A stretch of DNA of 64,000 nucleotides from Streptomyces profundus. Its GTDB lineage: Bacteria > Actinomycetota > Actinomycetes > Streptomycetales > Streptomycetaceae. The notes beneath the pieces were generated by a model, which worked only from the letters and a program-made list of their open reading frames with translations, had not been told where the DNA came from and searched no databases. The stretch spans positions 5,082,501-5,146,500 of the forward strand of contig NZ_CP082362.1 of the NCBI RefSeq assembly GCF_020740535.1, read 5' to 3'. The translations under genes were made by a program, and so were the position numbers. This document shows positions 41,528 through 53,900 of the stretch, piece after piece. Positions within the stretch are counted from its first letter, which is position 1. Each line of letters starts with the position of its first letter.

Positions 41528-41892
41528 CCGCCCGGGCGCCCCGCGCGGTCGGTCGCGCTCTGCCGCGTCATGGTCCCGGCCTCCCCTGAGTCCTGCCCCG
41601 CCGCTGCCGGCATCCCATCGCGGTGTCAGGGCGTGCGTCATGCCACGCAATACCGGTAAACAGTTCGGCCATATTGTTGCGAGTTTCCTGTGGTCAATTC
41701 AGCCTTGACGTCGGCGAATTCGGATGGTTATCGTCGGCGGTGGGTCGAAATAGGGGGATCGGGCCGCACAGAATGCGGAAAGTCTCCTTTCCCGGCATCG
41801 TCAGCAGGTCGGAAACCCCCTCCCCACCTGCGCCCCGGGCCGGTTGAACCCCATTATCCGCCGCCTGTTCATGGCCCTGGAAGGAAACCCTG
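41528..41892 (+). promoter_or_regulatory. intergenic region with candidate promoter for the OsmC gene
   Basis: This 365-bp gap has no gene. It is locally AT-rich. A possible vegetative promoter is TTGACG (41705-41710) and TATCGT (41729-41734) spaced by 18 bp, about 160 bp before the OsmC start. Confidence 0.4.
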
Positions 41893-42519
41893 ATGAGCAC
41901 CGCTCAGCGCACCCAGAAGCCGGCTAAAAAAGAAGACGCCCCGGAGGAAATCCTGTTGGAGACCGCGCCCGATCCCCAGCCGGGGTTGCGCGAGTATCTG
42001 ACGGTGAAGCGCGCCGCGCTGTTGGCGCGGGAGGAGGCGGCGCGCGCCAACCCGCCGACCCAGCCGCACCGGCTGCGGGCCAGGGCCTCGGCCGAGGCCC
42101 GCAGCGGGGTGCGCCGCATCCGCATCCGGCACCACCAGATCGTCAGCGACTCGCCGTTGGACTTCGCCGGCTACGACCTGGGCCCGGCCTCCCCCGAGAT
42201 CCAGCTCGGGGTGCTCTCCAGCTGCCTCACCCATGTGTTCCTGATCCAGGCGGCGCGGCTGCGGGTGCCGCTGGACGCGTTGGAGGTGCAGGTCGAGGCC
42301 GATCAGGACCCGCGCGGTGGAAAGCCGGGCTTCGAGGAGACGCCGATCTACCCGCACAACATCAGCTACACCGTGCATCTGACCTCCCCCGCCTCGGCGG
42401 AGCGGGTCAGGGAGCTGCACGAGACGGTGGAGCGGGAGTGCCCGATCTACAACCTGCTGATCAACCCCCAACACGTCACGGGCCGCGTGGTGTTGACCGG
42501 CAGCCCCCGCGAGGTCTGA
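41893..42519 (+). CDS. OsmC family protein
   Basis: This 208-residue protein has an OsmC/Ohr-type domain in its last 150 residues. The two redox Cys residues sit in LGVLSSCLTHVFL and in a C-terminal VERECPIYNLL; the linking part has VPLDALEVQVEADQDPRG and YPHNISYTVHL. Members reduce organic hydroperoxides or act in sulfur metabolism. The first 60 residues are an extra charged segment not in the core family. It is oriented toward the peptide importer operon, which is on the other strand. Confidence 0.88.
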   Translation: MSTAQRTQKPAKKEDAPEEILLETAPDPQPGLREYLTVKRAALLAREEAARANPPTQPHRLRARASAEARSGVRRIRIRHHQIVSDSPLDFAGYDLGPASPEIQLGVLSSCLTHVFLIQAARLRVPLDALEVQVEADQDPRGGKPGFEETPIYPHNISYTVHLTSPASAERVRELHETVERECPIYNLLINPQHVTGRVVLTGSPREV

Positions 42520-42534
42520 CGCACCGGGCCCGTC

Positions 42535-43373
42535 TCAGTCCGGGGCTCCGCCGCGTTCCAGCGGGAGGCGTTCCCCCGCCTCGACGGCGACCGGCAGCCG
42601 GTTCCCGGCGGGTGGCAGCGGGCAGGTGGCGTGGTCGGTGTAGGCGCAGGGCAGGTTGGCCGCGCGGTTGAGATCGACGGTCACCCGCCCTGCGGCGTCC
42701 GGCGGGTCCAGGGCCAGCGAGCGGCTGGCCGGATAGGTGGTGACGCCCGAGGTGGCGTCCGTGAAGAGCAGCAGCAGCGCGCCGGGCGCGCCCCCGTTGA
42801 ACGCGGTCAACCGGTGCCGCTCTCCGTCCACGTCGAACTCGACGGCGCCCGGCGCCTGGTAGACGTGCTCAAGCCCGGGGACGGCCGCGCCCACCGTCAC
42901 CGAGCGGGGCTCGTCGAACGGCACGAACCGCCCGGGAAGCACCCAGGCGGGGTCGGGGGCGTAGCTCGGGGTGCCGGTGTAGCCGGTGCGCAGCGGATGT
43001 TCGGGGTGGCGGGGGCGCAGGATGTCCTGGCCGCCGCGCCTGGCGATCTCCAGCAGGGTGTCGCCGGCCTCGGCGGTCACCCCGCCGCGCTCCGGGAGGT
43101 GGCCGAAGACATGCCGGCCGACGAGGGACTCGCCGTCGAGGGTCAGCTGCTCGTCGGCGGCCAACTCGACCACGACACCCTCGTGTTCGGTGCTGGACCA
43201 GGCGCCGGGCGCGTCCTCGAAGCGCTCCGGTGCCGGGCCGAGCCAGCGGAGGCTGGTGACGGCGAGGAATCCGTGGGGCGCGGTCAGGGTGCGGTCGCGC
43301 TGTGCGCGCCACTGCCGCCAGGCGGCCTCGAACGCCGCGCGGTCGGCCGCGTCCGGGGCGGTTTCGGGGATCG

Positions 43374-43377
<4 letters not shown>
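42535..43377 (-). CDS. DUF1684 domain protein
   Basis: This 280-residue protein has DUF1684 landmarks: WRAQRDRTLTAPHGFLAVTSLRWL near the start, a central FVPFDEPRSVTVG, and the C-terminal signature DLNRAANLPCAYTDHATCPLPPAGNRLPV, with conserved Cys, Tyr and His that look catalytic or metal-binding. It is coupled (ATGA) to the fused ATPase gene and closes the peptide importer operon, suggesting a job in using the imported compound. Function unknown. Confidence 0.9.
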
Positions 43378-45037
<1,660 letters not shown>

Positions 45038-45041
<4 letters not shown>

Positions 45042-45946
45042 GAGGACACTCCGGTGCGCTCCAGGGCGCGGGCGATGCGGCTGGTGGACAGGACGAGCAG
45101 GGCGATGGCCACGCCGGGGAAGGTGGTCAGCCACCAGGCGGTCGCGATGTAGTCCCGGCCCTGCGAGACCATCGCGCCCAGCTCGGGCGCCGGCGGCGCG
45201 GCCCCGAAGCCGAGGAAGCTCAGCGCGGCGATGGACAGGACGGCGCCGCCGATGTCCAGCGCGGCCAACACCAGGACGGGGGGTGAGGCGTTGGGCACCA
45301 CATGGCGCAGCAGGATCGTCGGGGTGCGGTGGCCGCTGGTGACGGCGGCGGCCACATAGGTGCTGCCCCTGATGCGCAGCACCTCGGCCCGCACCACCCG
45401 GGCGAAGCTGGGGATGCCGGCGATGCCGACGGCGATCGCCACGTTGGTGGTGCCGAAGCCGAGGATGGAGACCACCGCCAGGGAGAGCAGCAACCCGGGG
45501 ATGACGACGAGGACTTCGACCAGCCGCATCAGCGCCTGGTCGAGCCAGCCGCCCGCGTAGCCGGCGAGCACGCCCAGCAGCGAGCCGACGACCAGCGACA
45601 GCGCGACGGCCAGCAGCCCGGCGACGATCGAGACCCGGGTGCCGTGCACCACCCGGGCGTAGACGTCCCGGCCCAGGTTGTCGGTGCCGAACCAGTGCGC
45701 CGAGCCCGGTTCGGTCAGGCTCTTGGACGCGTCGGTGAGCAGCGGGTCCTGGCCGGCGAAAAGACCGGGCGCCATCGTCCAGCCGGCCACCAGCACGACA
45801 TAGAGCACGGCCAGCAGCAGCATGGGGCGGCGCACCAGCTCCCCGGGCCGCAGCCCGAGGCGGGTGGGCGGCCGACGCCTGAGGGCCGGGGTCCCGGTCG
45901 GATCGGGGGACTTGGCGAGGGTGACGCTGGGGGAGTCCTGTACCAC
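45038..45946 (-). CDS. peptide-type ABC importer permease (DppC-like)
   Basis: This 302-residue permease has an N-terminal tail, a first helix, an exposed HWFGTDNLGRDVYARVVHGTR segment typical of DppC, then five helices with the EAA loop YVAAAVTSGHRTPTILLRHVVPNA. The end has LSFLGFGAAPPAPELGAMVSQGR. The GTG start lies 33 bp after the DppB-like gene. Confidence 0.92.
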
Positions 45947-45979
45947 GGTCCTTCTCGTCTCTTCTCGGGCCGGCTCCGG

Positions 45980-46930
45980 TCAAGCGCCGGTCGACCGCAG
46001 GACGATCCTGGGATCGACCTTGGGATAGATCAGGTCGACGGCCAGGTTGACCGCCACATAGAGCGCCCCGGCGAGGAAGACCAGCGCGCGGATCACGGGG
46101 AAGTCGTGGGCGCTGATGGCCTCGGCCGTCAGCCGGCCGAGGCCCTGCCGGGAGAAGACGCTCTCCGTGATGATGGCGCCGGCGACGATGCCGCCGATCA
46201 TCAGGCCGAAGAGCGTCATCGCCGGGATCGCCGCGTTGCGCAGCGCGTGCGCCGTCACCGCGCGCAGCCGGGACGCGCCCTTGGCGCGCGCGGTGCGCAC
46301 ATAGGGCTCGGCGAGCGCGGTGCGCAGGCTCCGGCCGAGCACCTGGGTCAGCAACCCGATGCTCGGCAGGGCCAACGCGATGGCGGGCAACACCAGTTGG
46401 GCGAACTCGCCGTTGCCGTAGGCGGGGAACCAGCCGAGCCCGAAGGAGAACACCTGGAGCAGGATGATCCCCGTCCAGAAGCTGGGCAGGGCGTTGCCCA
46501 CCACGGTCGCCGACAGCACCGCCGACCGCAGCCGCGCGGTCGGCAGCAGCGACGCGCCCACCGCCGTGGTGACGCCGACCAGCAGCACCAGCAGCAGTGA
46601 GGTGACGGCCAGTTCGAGGGTGGCGGGGAGCGCCCTGGAGAGCACCCCGGTCACCTCTTCGCCCGACTGGAAGGACGTGCCGAAGTCGAGCCTGAGCGCG
46701 TTCCAGACGAACTCCAGATACTGCTGGTGGACGGGCTGGTCCAGGCCCAGCTCGGCGCGGAGCTCGTCCGCGGCGGCCGGGTCGACCGCCGAGCCCTCGC
46801 CGCCGGCCCCGCGCAGCATCACCGACACGGGGTCGCCCGGCACCAGGTGCAGCACCAGGAAGGAGACCGTCAGCGCCGCCCACAGCACGAACAGGCCGTT
46901 GACGAGCCGGACGAGGACATAACGGGTCAC
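45980..46930 (-). CDS. peptide-type ABC importer permease (DppB-like)
   Basis: This 316-residue permease opens with VLVRLVNGLFVLWAALTVSFLVLHLVPGDPV, typical of DppB, and carries YVRTARAKGASRLRAVTAHALRNAAIP as the EAA loop, then VFSRQGLGRLTAEAI. The GTG overlaps the binding-protein stop (GTGA). It pairs with the DppC-like subunit. Confidence 0.93.
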   Translation of the reverse strand: MTRYVLVRLVNGLFVLWAALTVSFLVLHLVPGDPVSVMLRGAGGEGSAVDPAAADELRAELGLDQPVHQQYLEFVWNALRLDFGTSFQSGEEVTGVLSRALPATLELAVTSLLLVLLVGVTTAVGASLLPTARLRSAVLSATVVGNALPSFWTGIILLQVFSFGLGWFPAYGNGEFAQLVLPAIALALPSIGLLTQVLGRSLRTALAEPYVRTARAKGASRLRAVTAHALRNAAIPAMTLFGLMIGGIVAGAIITESVFSRQGLGRLTAEAISAHDFPVIRALVFLAGALYVAVNLAVDLIYPKVDPRIVLRSTGA

Positions 46931-48594
46931 GAGGTCAGCCAGACCTCGTTGAGCAGCGCCTTGCCCTCGATGTCGGTGGCGAAGCCGCCCAGTTCGTTCG
47001 GATAGCCGTAGGCCCACACCCGGTCGTAGACGGGCACCGAGTAGCCCTGCTCGATGATGCGGCGCTGCGCCTGCTCGGCGATCTCCAGCCGCTCCTCGGA
47101 GTCCACCGTGGTCTGGAGCGAGCTGAGCAGCGCGTCCAACTCCTCGTCGGGGTGGTTGTAGAGCATGCTCATCTCGGGGTGGAACGAGGAGTAGACCAGC
47201 CGGATCACATCCACGTCGGCGCGGGTCTGGCTCCAGGTGGCGATGTCGCCCGGGTACTCGTCCATCTGGACCAGCGGGAGTTCGGCGACCGGGTCGAGCG
47301 TCAGCTCGATGCCGACCTCCGCCCACTGCTGCTGGGCGAGTTGGTGCTGCTGCTCGGACTCGGGGCTGCCGCTGGCGTAGGTGATGGTGAGGCTCAGCCG
47401 CTCGCCGTCCGCGTTCTCGCGTATCCCGTCGTCGCCCACGGTGTCCCAACCGGCGCGGTCCAGCAGCTCCTCGGCGGCCTCCGGGTCGTACCTGACCTCG
47501 TCCGACTGGTCGAGGTGCCCGGGGTTGGTGCTGGTCAGCACGCCGGTGGCGGGCTGGCTCACGCCGTTGTAGACGGCCGAGACGATGGCCTCCCGATCCA
47601 GCGCCAGGCTGAGCGCGCGGCGGGTGTCGGCGTCGCCCAGCTTGGGGCTGTGCACCAGCGGCACATAGGGGATGGCGATGGCGGGGAGCACGACGCTGTC
47701 CACGGTGAACCGGTCGTCGCTCTCCAACTGGGCCAGGCCCGAGGCCGGTACGGACTCGATGACGTCGACCTGGCCGCTGGTGAGGCTGCCCTGCCGGACG
47801 CTGCCCTCGGGGATGCCCTCCAGCACCACGCGCTCGACATGCGCCGCGCCCTGGTTCTCGGCGATCGGCGACGCCCAGGCGTAGTCGTCGCGGCGGACCA
47901 GCTCCACCGTGGAGTCCGGCGTGAAGCTCTCCAGCGTGAAGGGCCCGGAGCCGGCGAAGTCGCCCTGGCAGAGGTCCGCCGGCTCGTTGCCGAGGGAGGC
48001 GGGGGAGAGCTGGATCAGGGACTGGGTCGCGGTCGCCTGGAGGAACTGCGCGTTGGGCTCCTCGAACCGGACGGTGACGACGAACTCGTCCTCGACGACG
48101 CTCTCCTGGTAGCCGGCCAGGAAGCTGCTGCCCTGCGGGGCGAGCGCGCCGAGCTCGACGACGGCGTCGAAGTTGGCCTTGACGGCCTCGGCGTCGAACG
48201 TCTCGCCGTCGCTGAACGTCACATCGTCACGCAGTTCGAAGGTGAACGCGGTGACGTCGTCGCTCACCGACCAGGACGTCGCCAGCCAGGGCAGCACCTC
48301 GCCGGTCGCCGGGTCCTGCTCGGTGAGGGTGTCGGCCAACTGCCGGCCGATCGTGCGGGAGTTGAGCTGCGGGCGCTGCCGGGAGTCCACGCAGTCGGGG
48401 GCCTCGGTGAAGCCGTAGGTGACGGTGCCGCCGTCCACCGGATCGCCGGCGGCGGCGTTGCCCGACGCGTCCTGGTCCCCGTCGGAGCCGCAGCCGGTGA
48501 GGACGAGGGAGAGGGCCACGGCGGTCGCCGTGGCGGTGGTCCAGCCCTTGGGGCCGGACAGGCGTCTCGGTGCTGGCAGACGTGAGGAGGGCAT
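46927..48594 (-). CDS. family 5 solute-binding lipoprotein of peptide-type importer
   Basis: This 555-residue extracytoplasmic binding protein has a signal peptide with lipobox (LVLTGC) and the SBP_bac_5 pattern: LADTLTEQDPATGEVLPWLATSW, FTFELRDDVTFSDGETFDAEAVKANFD, then VDVIESVPASG and DTRRALSLALDREAIV. It delivers a peptide or peptide-like compound to the permeases. The ATG at 48594 is preceded by a long structured leader with a leader ORF. Ligand unknown; cysteine- or sulfur-containing by regulatory context. Confidence 0.92.
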   Translation of the reverse strand: MPSSRLPAPRRLSGPKGWTTATATAVALSLVLTGCGSDGDQDASGNAAAGDPVDGGTVTYGFTEAPDCVDSRQRPQLNSRTIGRQLADTLTEQDPATGEVLPWLATSWSVSDDVTAFTFELRDDVTFSDGETFDAEAVKANFDAVVELGALAPQGSSFLAGYQESVVEDEFVVTVRFEEPNAQFLQATATQSLIQLSPASLGNEPADLCQGDFAGSGPFTLESFTPDSTVELVRRDDYAWASPIAENQGAAHVERVVLEGIPEGSVRQGSLTSGQVDVIESVPASGLAQLESDDRFTVDSVVLPAIAIPYVPLVHSPKLGDADTRRALSLALDREAIVSAVYNGVSQPATGVLTSTNPGHLDQSDEVRYDPEAAEELLDRAGWDTVGDDGIRENADGERLSLTITYASGSPESEQQHQLAQQQWAEVGIELTLDPVAELPLVQMDEYPGDIATWSQTRADVDVIRLVYSSFHPEMSMLYNHPDEELDALLSSLQTTVDSEERLEIAEQAQRRIIEQGYSVPVYDRVWAYGYPNELGGFATDIEGKALLNEVWLTS

Positions 48595-48628
48595 GCGAGG
48601 GGCTTCCTTCCGAGGGAACGCACCCGGA

Positions 48629-48701
48629 CGCGGCGCGACGGCGGCGCGCGGGCAGGCGGGGCGACGGGGCACGACATGCCCCCGCGCGCCGTCGCGCCGC
48701 G
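48629..48701 (-). ncRNA. candidate attenuator hairpin in the importer leader
   Basis: The arms 48629-48652 and 48681-48701 pair over about 21 bp with a 3-nt bulge (CGCGGCGCGACGGC matches exactly). The enclosed part holds a second stem, GGGGCA/TGCCCC, at 48666-48682. It lies 35 nt before the binding-protein start and after the leader ORF. A further 10-bp hairpin lies at 48795-48832 and could be part of an alternative fold. Confidence 0.65.
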
Positions 48702-48876
48702 TGTCACGGCTGGGTGGCCGGGGCGCGCGGGCGGGAGCTGGCGGGAGCCTGTGGTGAGGTGACGAGCTGGGCTCGTGGGCCGCGCCGCGCGGGGCGGCGG
48801 GCGGTTGCCGGGGGCAGGGGCGCCGCCCGCCGAACGGCGGACGTGATGCGCTGCCCGGCCCGGGCGGGGGCCGACG

Positions 48877-48948
48877 TCAGGGGCGACAGGAGGCCGAGGT
48901 GACACGTCCGAGGTCGACGTGGCGGCGCAACGTCAGAAGCGGTTGCAT
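48877..48948 (-). CDS. RHVDL-type leader peptide
   Basis: This 23-codon ORF contains RRHVDLGRVTSASCR, the pattern of actinobacterial leader peptides found before sulfur-assimilation, cysteine and some ABC-transporter genes. These are believed to sense Cys-tRNA supply through the Cys codon near the end. Here the single Cys is third from the end. It lies 282 nt upstream of the binding-protein gene on the same strand, with strong hairpins between. The reading is direct; the regulatory role is family knowledge. Confidence 0.8.
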   Translation of the reverse strand: MQPLLTLRRHVDLGRVTSASCRP

Positions 48949-49083
48949 GGGGAGAGATTGCGCCACACTTGGCCGGACGTCAATGGCGCGCATCACACGA
49001 CGTGCGGGGAACGGGGGCCTCCGATCGGGGCCGGACGCCCAACGCGCCCCGCACACACGGGAGTCGGGGCCTGACTGACGGAA

Positions 49084-49782
49084 CTAACGGACGACGCCGA
49101 CGTTGGCGGCGAGCCGGGTGGTGGCGTGCGTGAAGAACGGCCGGCGTTCGGTGACCACGCCGTTGAACTGGCCGAAGACCTCCATGCTGAGCAGGCCGAG
49201 GAGCTGACCCCAGGCCGCGAGGAGCCGCGCGAGGGTGGCCGCGTCCAACTCCGGGGCGTGCTCGCCCACGAGGGTCTGGACATCCGCCAGCACCTCGGGC
49301 GGGGGTGCGTCGCCCGGCGCCTGCGCCAGCCGGCCGGCGTGGAGCGCGTCGGTGGCGATGGTGACCAGCGCGAGGGGGAGCCGCGAGGCGGGGGCCGAGG
49401 TGTCGTTGGGCGCGGCATAGCCGGGCACGGGGGTGCCGTGGATCAGGCCGTACTCGTGGGGGTGGGCGATGGCCCAGTCGCGGGCCGCGTGGCAGGCGGC
49501 GAGCCAGCGGACCAGCGGCGCCTCGTCGACGGTGCGCTGGACGGCGGCCTCCACCGCGTCGCCGAGCGCGGTGTAGGCGTCGACGATCAGGGCCGTCAAC
49601 AGCTCGTCGCGGCCGGGGAAGTAGCGGTAGAGCGCCGAGGAGACCATGCCCAGCTCCCGGGCGACGGCCCGCAGGGAGAGCTTGGCGGCGCCCTCGGCGG
49701 CCAGCTGCCGGCGCGCCTCGTCCTTGATCGCCAGGGTCACTTCCTGTCGCGCGCGTGCTCTCGCGGTGCGGATGGCTGTCAT
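49084..49782 (-). CDS. TetR family regulator
   Basis: This 232-residue regulator has the N-terminal TetR domain (ARQEVTLAIKDEARRQLAAEGAAKLSLRAVARELGMVSSALYRYFPGRDELLTALI) and a C-terminal ligand domain of the WHG type with HPHEYGLIHGTPVPGY. The ATG at 49782 follows weak purines. It is divergent from the F420-type reductase gene with 135 bp between, so it probably represses that gene. Confidence 0.92.
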   Translation of the reverse strand: MTAIRTARARARQEVTLAIKDEARRQLAAEGAAKLSLRAVARELGMVSSALYRYFPGRDELLTALIVDAYTALGDAVEAAVQRTVDEAPLVRWLAACHAARDWAIAHPHEYGLIHGTPVPGYAAPNDTSAPASRLPLALVTIATDALHAGRLAQAPGDAPPPEVLADVQTLVGEHAPELDAATLARLLAAWGQLLGLLSMEVFGQFNGVVTERRPFFTHATTRLAANVGVVR

Positions 49783-49917
49783 GGGAGCAGTGTGCCAGCT
49801 TTCGGAGCGCTGGCCAATATCGAGAGCACTGCTCTTGCTTTTCCCGGTCGCCGGTGTCACTGTTGATCTCAACGCAGAGCGGTGCTCACAGTTCACCGCG
49901 CTACCGGGGAGGTTCCC

Positions 49918-50388
49918 ATGACCGCGCGACAGACCCACGTCCTCAAGCCCGACTGGTTCACCCGCCGGGTGGCCAACCCCCTGGTCTCCGCCCTGCACCG
50001 GCTCGGCTTCGGCGTCGCCGGCTCCCGTCGACTCGCCGTCCGGGGACGGAAGTCGGGCGAGCCGCGGCACGCCCCGGTCAACCTGCTCACGGTCGATGGC
50101 CGCCACTACCTGGTCGCCCCGCGCGGCCATGTGCAGTGGACCCACAACCTGCGCGCCGCCGGCGAGGGGGAGCTCAGCCTGGGCCGGAAGGTCACCCCCT
50201 TCACCGCCGTCGAGGTCCCCGAGGAGGCCAGGCCCGATCTGCTCCGCGCCTATCTGCGCCGCTGGAGCAAGCAGGTGGGCCGCTTCTTCAAGGGCGTCAC
50301 CGCCGACTCGACCGACGCCGAACTGCGCGCCGTCGCCGGCGACCACCCGGTCTTCGAGCTCACCCTCACCCGACGGGACGGCAGGTGA
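49918..50388 (+). CDS. F420-dependent nitroreductase-family (DUF385) protein
   Basis: This 156-residue protein of the deazaflavin-dependent nitroreductase family has LAVRGRKSGEPRHAPVNLLTVDGRHYLVAPRGHVQWTHNLRAAGEG, the F420-binding core. These split-barrel enzymes reduce quinones and nitro compounds with F420H2. The ATG has GGGGAGG upstream. It is divergent from a TetR gene, a common regulatory pair. Confidence 0.92.
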   Translation: MTARQTHVLKPDWFTRRVANPLVSALHRLGFGVAGSRRLAVRGRKSGEPRHAPVNLLTVDGRHYLVAPRGHVQWTHNLRAAGEGELSLGRKVTPFTAVEVPEEARPDLLRAYLRRWSKQVGRFFKGVTADSTDAELRAVAGDHPVFELTLTRRDGR

Positions 50389-50467
50389 CCGACGGGCCGG
50401 CGCCGTCGTTCCTCGAACGAGCCGGCCCGTGTGCCGCCGGTCCGCCCGGCCGCCCGGGCGATGCGCG

Positions 50468-50815
50468 TCAGTCCTCCGGGAGTTCGGCGCGTATCGCCCG
50501 CGCGGTGCCGGCCGGGTCGTATCCCTCGGGGACACCGTCGACGAGGATGATGTCGCCCTCGATATGCCGCGAGCGCAGCGGGGCGATCTCCCGGTACGCC
50601 GGCGAGTCCCACCAGGCGCGCGCCTCGGCGAGGCCGGGGAAGCCGATCATGACGACATGGCCGGGCCAACCGCCCTCCAGCACCTCGTGCTGGGTGGCGT
50701 GCACGAGGAACCGGCCGCCGTGCGGCTCGAAGGTCGCGGTGATGCGCTCCATGTAGGCGGCGATCTCCGCGTGGGGGGCGGCCTCCCGCAGGTGGGCGAT
50801 GACATACGCGGGCAC
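50468..50815 (-). CDS. DUF1330 family protein
   Basis: This 115-residue ferredoxin-like protein has AYVIAHLRE near the start, GGRFLVHATQHEVLEG, HVVMIGFPGLAEARAWWDSPAY in the middle and SRHIEGDIILVDGV near the end, all DUF1330 features. The GTG at 50815 has GGAGGAG upstream. Function unknown; the fold fits small stress proteins or monooxygenase-like proteins. It lies downstream of the RHS gene and is probably independent. Confidence 0.9.
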   Translation of the reverse strand: MPAYVIAHLREAAPHAEIAAYMERITATFEPHGGRFLVHATQHEVLEGGWPGHVVMIGFPGLAEARAWWDSPAYREIAPLRSRHIEGDIILVDGVPEGYDPAGTARAIRAELPED

Positions 50816-50922
50816 GGTGTCTCCTCCGCTGTTCGACCGGCGGGTTGTTCCCGCCGGTGATCCCACACTAGACAACGGGCGACAAAGGGGACGTCGACGG
50901 GCTCGGGTACGCGCCCCGCGCG

Positions 50923-53900
50923 TCATGGACTCGGCGCGGCCTCCCCGGTGAACGGATGGGTGGGGTGCGGGAGCGGGGCGAGATAGCGGGCGTTGGTGGG
51001 GTCGTAGGGGCGGTGGCCCCGGTGGAAGTCGTAGAAGAGGCCGGTCTCCTCGTCATAGAGCTGGCCGGCGAAGCCCAGCGGACAGTGCGCGGTGTCCGAG
51101 CCGAGCCCGGTGGGGGCGCCGAACGGGGTCGCGCGGCGGCGCCAGGCGATGTCGCCCCTGGCGTCGACGAGTTCGGTGGGGGAGCCGTCCGGATCGGTCA
51201 CGATGCCGTGGAAGACGGGGGAGGACGAGCCGAAGCGCCCGGTCTGGGCCAGCGGACGCCGATGGTCGCCCGGCACCCAGTGCCAGCTGGTCACCGTCCC
51301 GTCCGGATAGGTCTGTTCGGCCGGCAGCGCGTCCTCCCAGTCCAGCAGGACGCGCTCCTCGACCTCGCCGAATCCGTCGAGGAGCTGCTTGGCCACCCGC
51401 CGGCCCAGCGGGTCGTGCACATAGTGCCAGTGCCGGCCGTCCGGCATCACCACATCGGTCAGCCGGTCCAGGGCGTCCCAGGTGTAGAGGCAGCTGCCCA
51501 CCGATCCCGACGGCAGCTTGCGGGGCGCGGCGACCACCCGGCCCCTCGCGTCATGCCGATAGGACACCCCCTCGGTGTCGACGACCAGCAGCGGCCCCTC
51601 GAACTTCCGCCCGTCACCCGTCAGTTGCCCCAGCGCGTCATAGGAGTAGGGGTGCGGGCCCGTCCGGTCGCGCACCAGCACCGGGCGGCCGGCCGGATCG
51701 CGTGCGAACTCCACCGTCCCCGCCACCTCGTCCGTCGTCCGCCACAGCCGGCCGTCCACCCCGTACTCCCAGGTGCGGTGGCGGCGCGAGGAGCCGGAGA
51801 GCAGGGTCTGGCCGGCCAGCCGGCCGGCCGGGCCCCAACTCTGCCGCAGCGCGCCGGAGCCGCCGATGGCGCGGCCCGACTCGCGCCCGGAGGCGTCGAG
51901 TTCCAGCGCGACGGCGTGTTGGTCCACCCGCAGCGCCACCACGCGGCCCACCGCGTCATAGGCCCAGGTCGTCTCGGTGCCGGAGGGGGTGCGCCGCGCG
52001 GTGCGGCGCCCGGCCGCGTCATAACGCATGCTGACGGTACGGCCGTTGACCGTCTCGGCGAGCACCGAACCCGAGCCGTCGAGGGTGCGGGCGAGGGTGG
52101 TCTCGGTGCTCTCCGCCCCGATCAGCCGGCCGACGGGATCGTAGTGGAACAGCTCCCGGTCCAACTCGGTGCGGCGCTCCACGAGTCGACCGCGCGCGTC
52201 GAAGCGCAGGGAGAGCCGCTGCGCCGCGCCATTGGTCCAGCCGACGCACTGGCCGGCCGCGTCGTGCCGCAACCGGATCGGCCGGTCGCCCAGGTCGGCC
52301 GCCTCGACCAGCCGGCCGGCCGCGTCGTGGACGTACTCCCAGTCGCGGCCGGTCGGGTCGGTGATCCGCGTCGGGCGCCCCTCCCGGTCGTGGCGGTAGC
52401 GCACGACGCGCCCGTCCGGGTGGCACACGGCCAGGCAGAGCCCGAGCGGGCCACGTTCCCAACGGGTGGTGCGCCCCGCCGCGTCGGTGTGGGTCAGGGG
52501 GCGGCCCCCGGCGTCGCGGGTCCAGCGCTCGACGGCGCCCGAGGGGTGCCGCAGGGCGGTGATCTGCCCCAACGCATCGCGTTCCAGGCACAGTCGCTCG
52601 CCCTGGGGGCTGATGATCCGAACCACGGCCCCGAGATGGTCACGCTCCAGCCGGGTCGTCTCGCCGGCCGGATCGGTCACCGCCGTGGGCAGTCCGGCCC
52701 GGTCGCAGGCGTAGCGCCACACCGCGCCCAGCGGATCGGTCAGCGTGGCCAGGCCGCCGCCGGCGTGGTGGCCGAGACGGGTGACCCGCCCGACCGGCGA
52801 GGTGACGCTTTCGAGCCGGCCCTGACCGTCCCAGGTCAACAGGGTGGTACCCCCGTCCTCGGCGATATGGGCGAGCGGCCGGCCGCGCGGGTCGTACCGG
52901 GTGGTGGCGCGGGTGTCGTCGGGGAAGTGGCTCTCCACCCTGTTCCCCAACCGGTCGTGCCGGTAGGCGGTGGCCCGCTCCAACGGGTCGGTCACGGTGC
53001 GCGGCCGGCCCTCGCGGTCCCGGACATACCGGGTGGTGTTCCCCAACGGGTCGGTTTCCGCCACGAGATGGCCACGGGTGTTCCGCTCGAACGTCCAGAC
53101 GTGCCCCAGCGCGTCGGTGACCGTGGTGCGCCGCCCCGCGTAGGAGACCGTGCGGGACAGCAGACCCCCGGGCCCTTCAACCGCGCGCACCCGCCCGTTG
53201 CCGTCATAGCCGTACCGGAACGTGTCCCCCGCGCGGTCGGTGTACCGCACCATGCGTCGCGACTGGTCGTAGGCGTAGCTTTCGACGGCTCCCGCCGCGT
53301 TCTCGGCCTCCGTCAGGTTGCCCTCCTCGTCATAGCGACACCGCAACAGCGCGGGGGCGTCCGGGGCGTTGAGCAGCCGCACCGCTGCCACCCGCCCCCC
53401 TTCGCCGTTGTCGATCCCCAGGCGGTACCCCGCGCTGTGCACGATCTCCACGGGACGGCCGAAGGCGTCGTGCCGCAGCGCCAGATGGTTCCCCCGGCCG
53501 TCGGCGAGCGAGGTCAGCGGCAGCTCGGCGCCGGGGCCGCAGGGCAGCGGCCGGAAGCGCAACGTGTGGCCGGTGTCGGCACGCCGGACCGTGATCGGGC
53601 CGCCGGGAGCCCCGTCCCAGGTCAGGGGCCAGTGCGGGCCATGGAACGGCAGCACGGGCCGGCCGGAGCCCGGCCGGGGCGAGGGATAGGTCAGCAGCCG
53701 GCCGTCCTCGGCGACGAGCAGCACCGACGACTCGCGCAGCAACAGCCGTTGGTCGAGCGTGGACGCCCAGACCGCGCCGAACGCCCGGCCGGCCCGCGTC
53801 CGGCCGTGGTGCCGACGCGCCAGCACCAGCGGCAGCACCCCCGGCAGCCGGACGTCCTCCGCCTCCAGCCTCGGCCGCCCCCGCACGGGATCGAGGCCGC

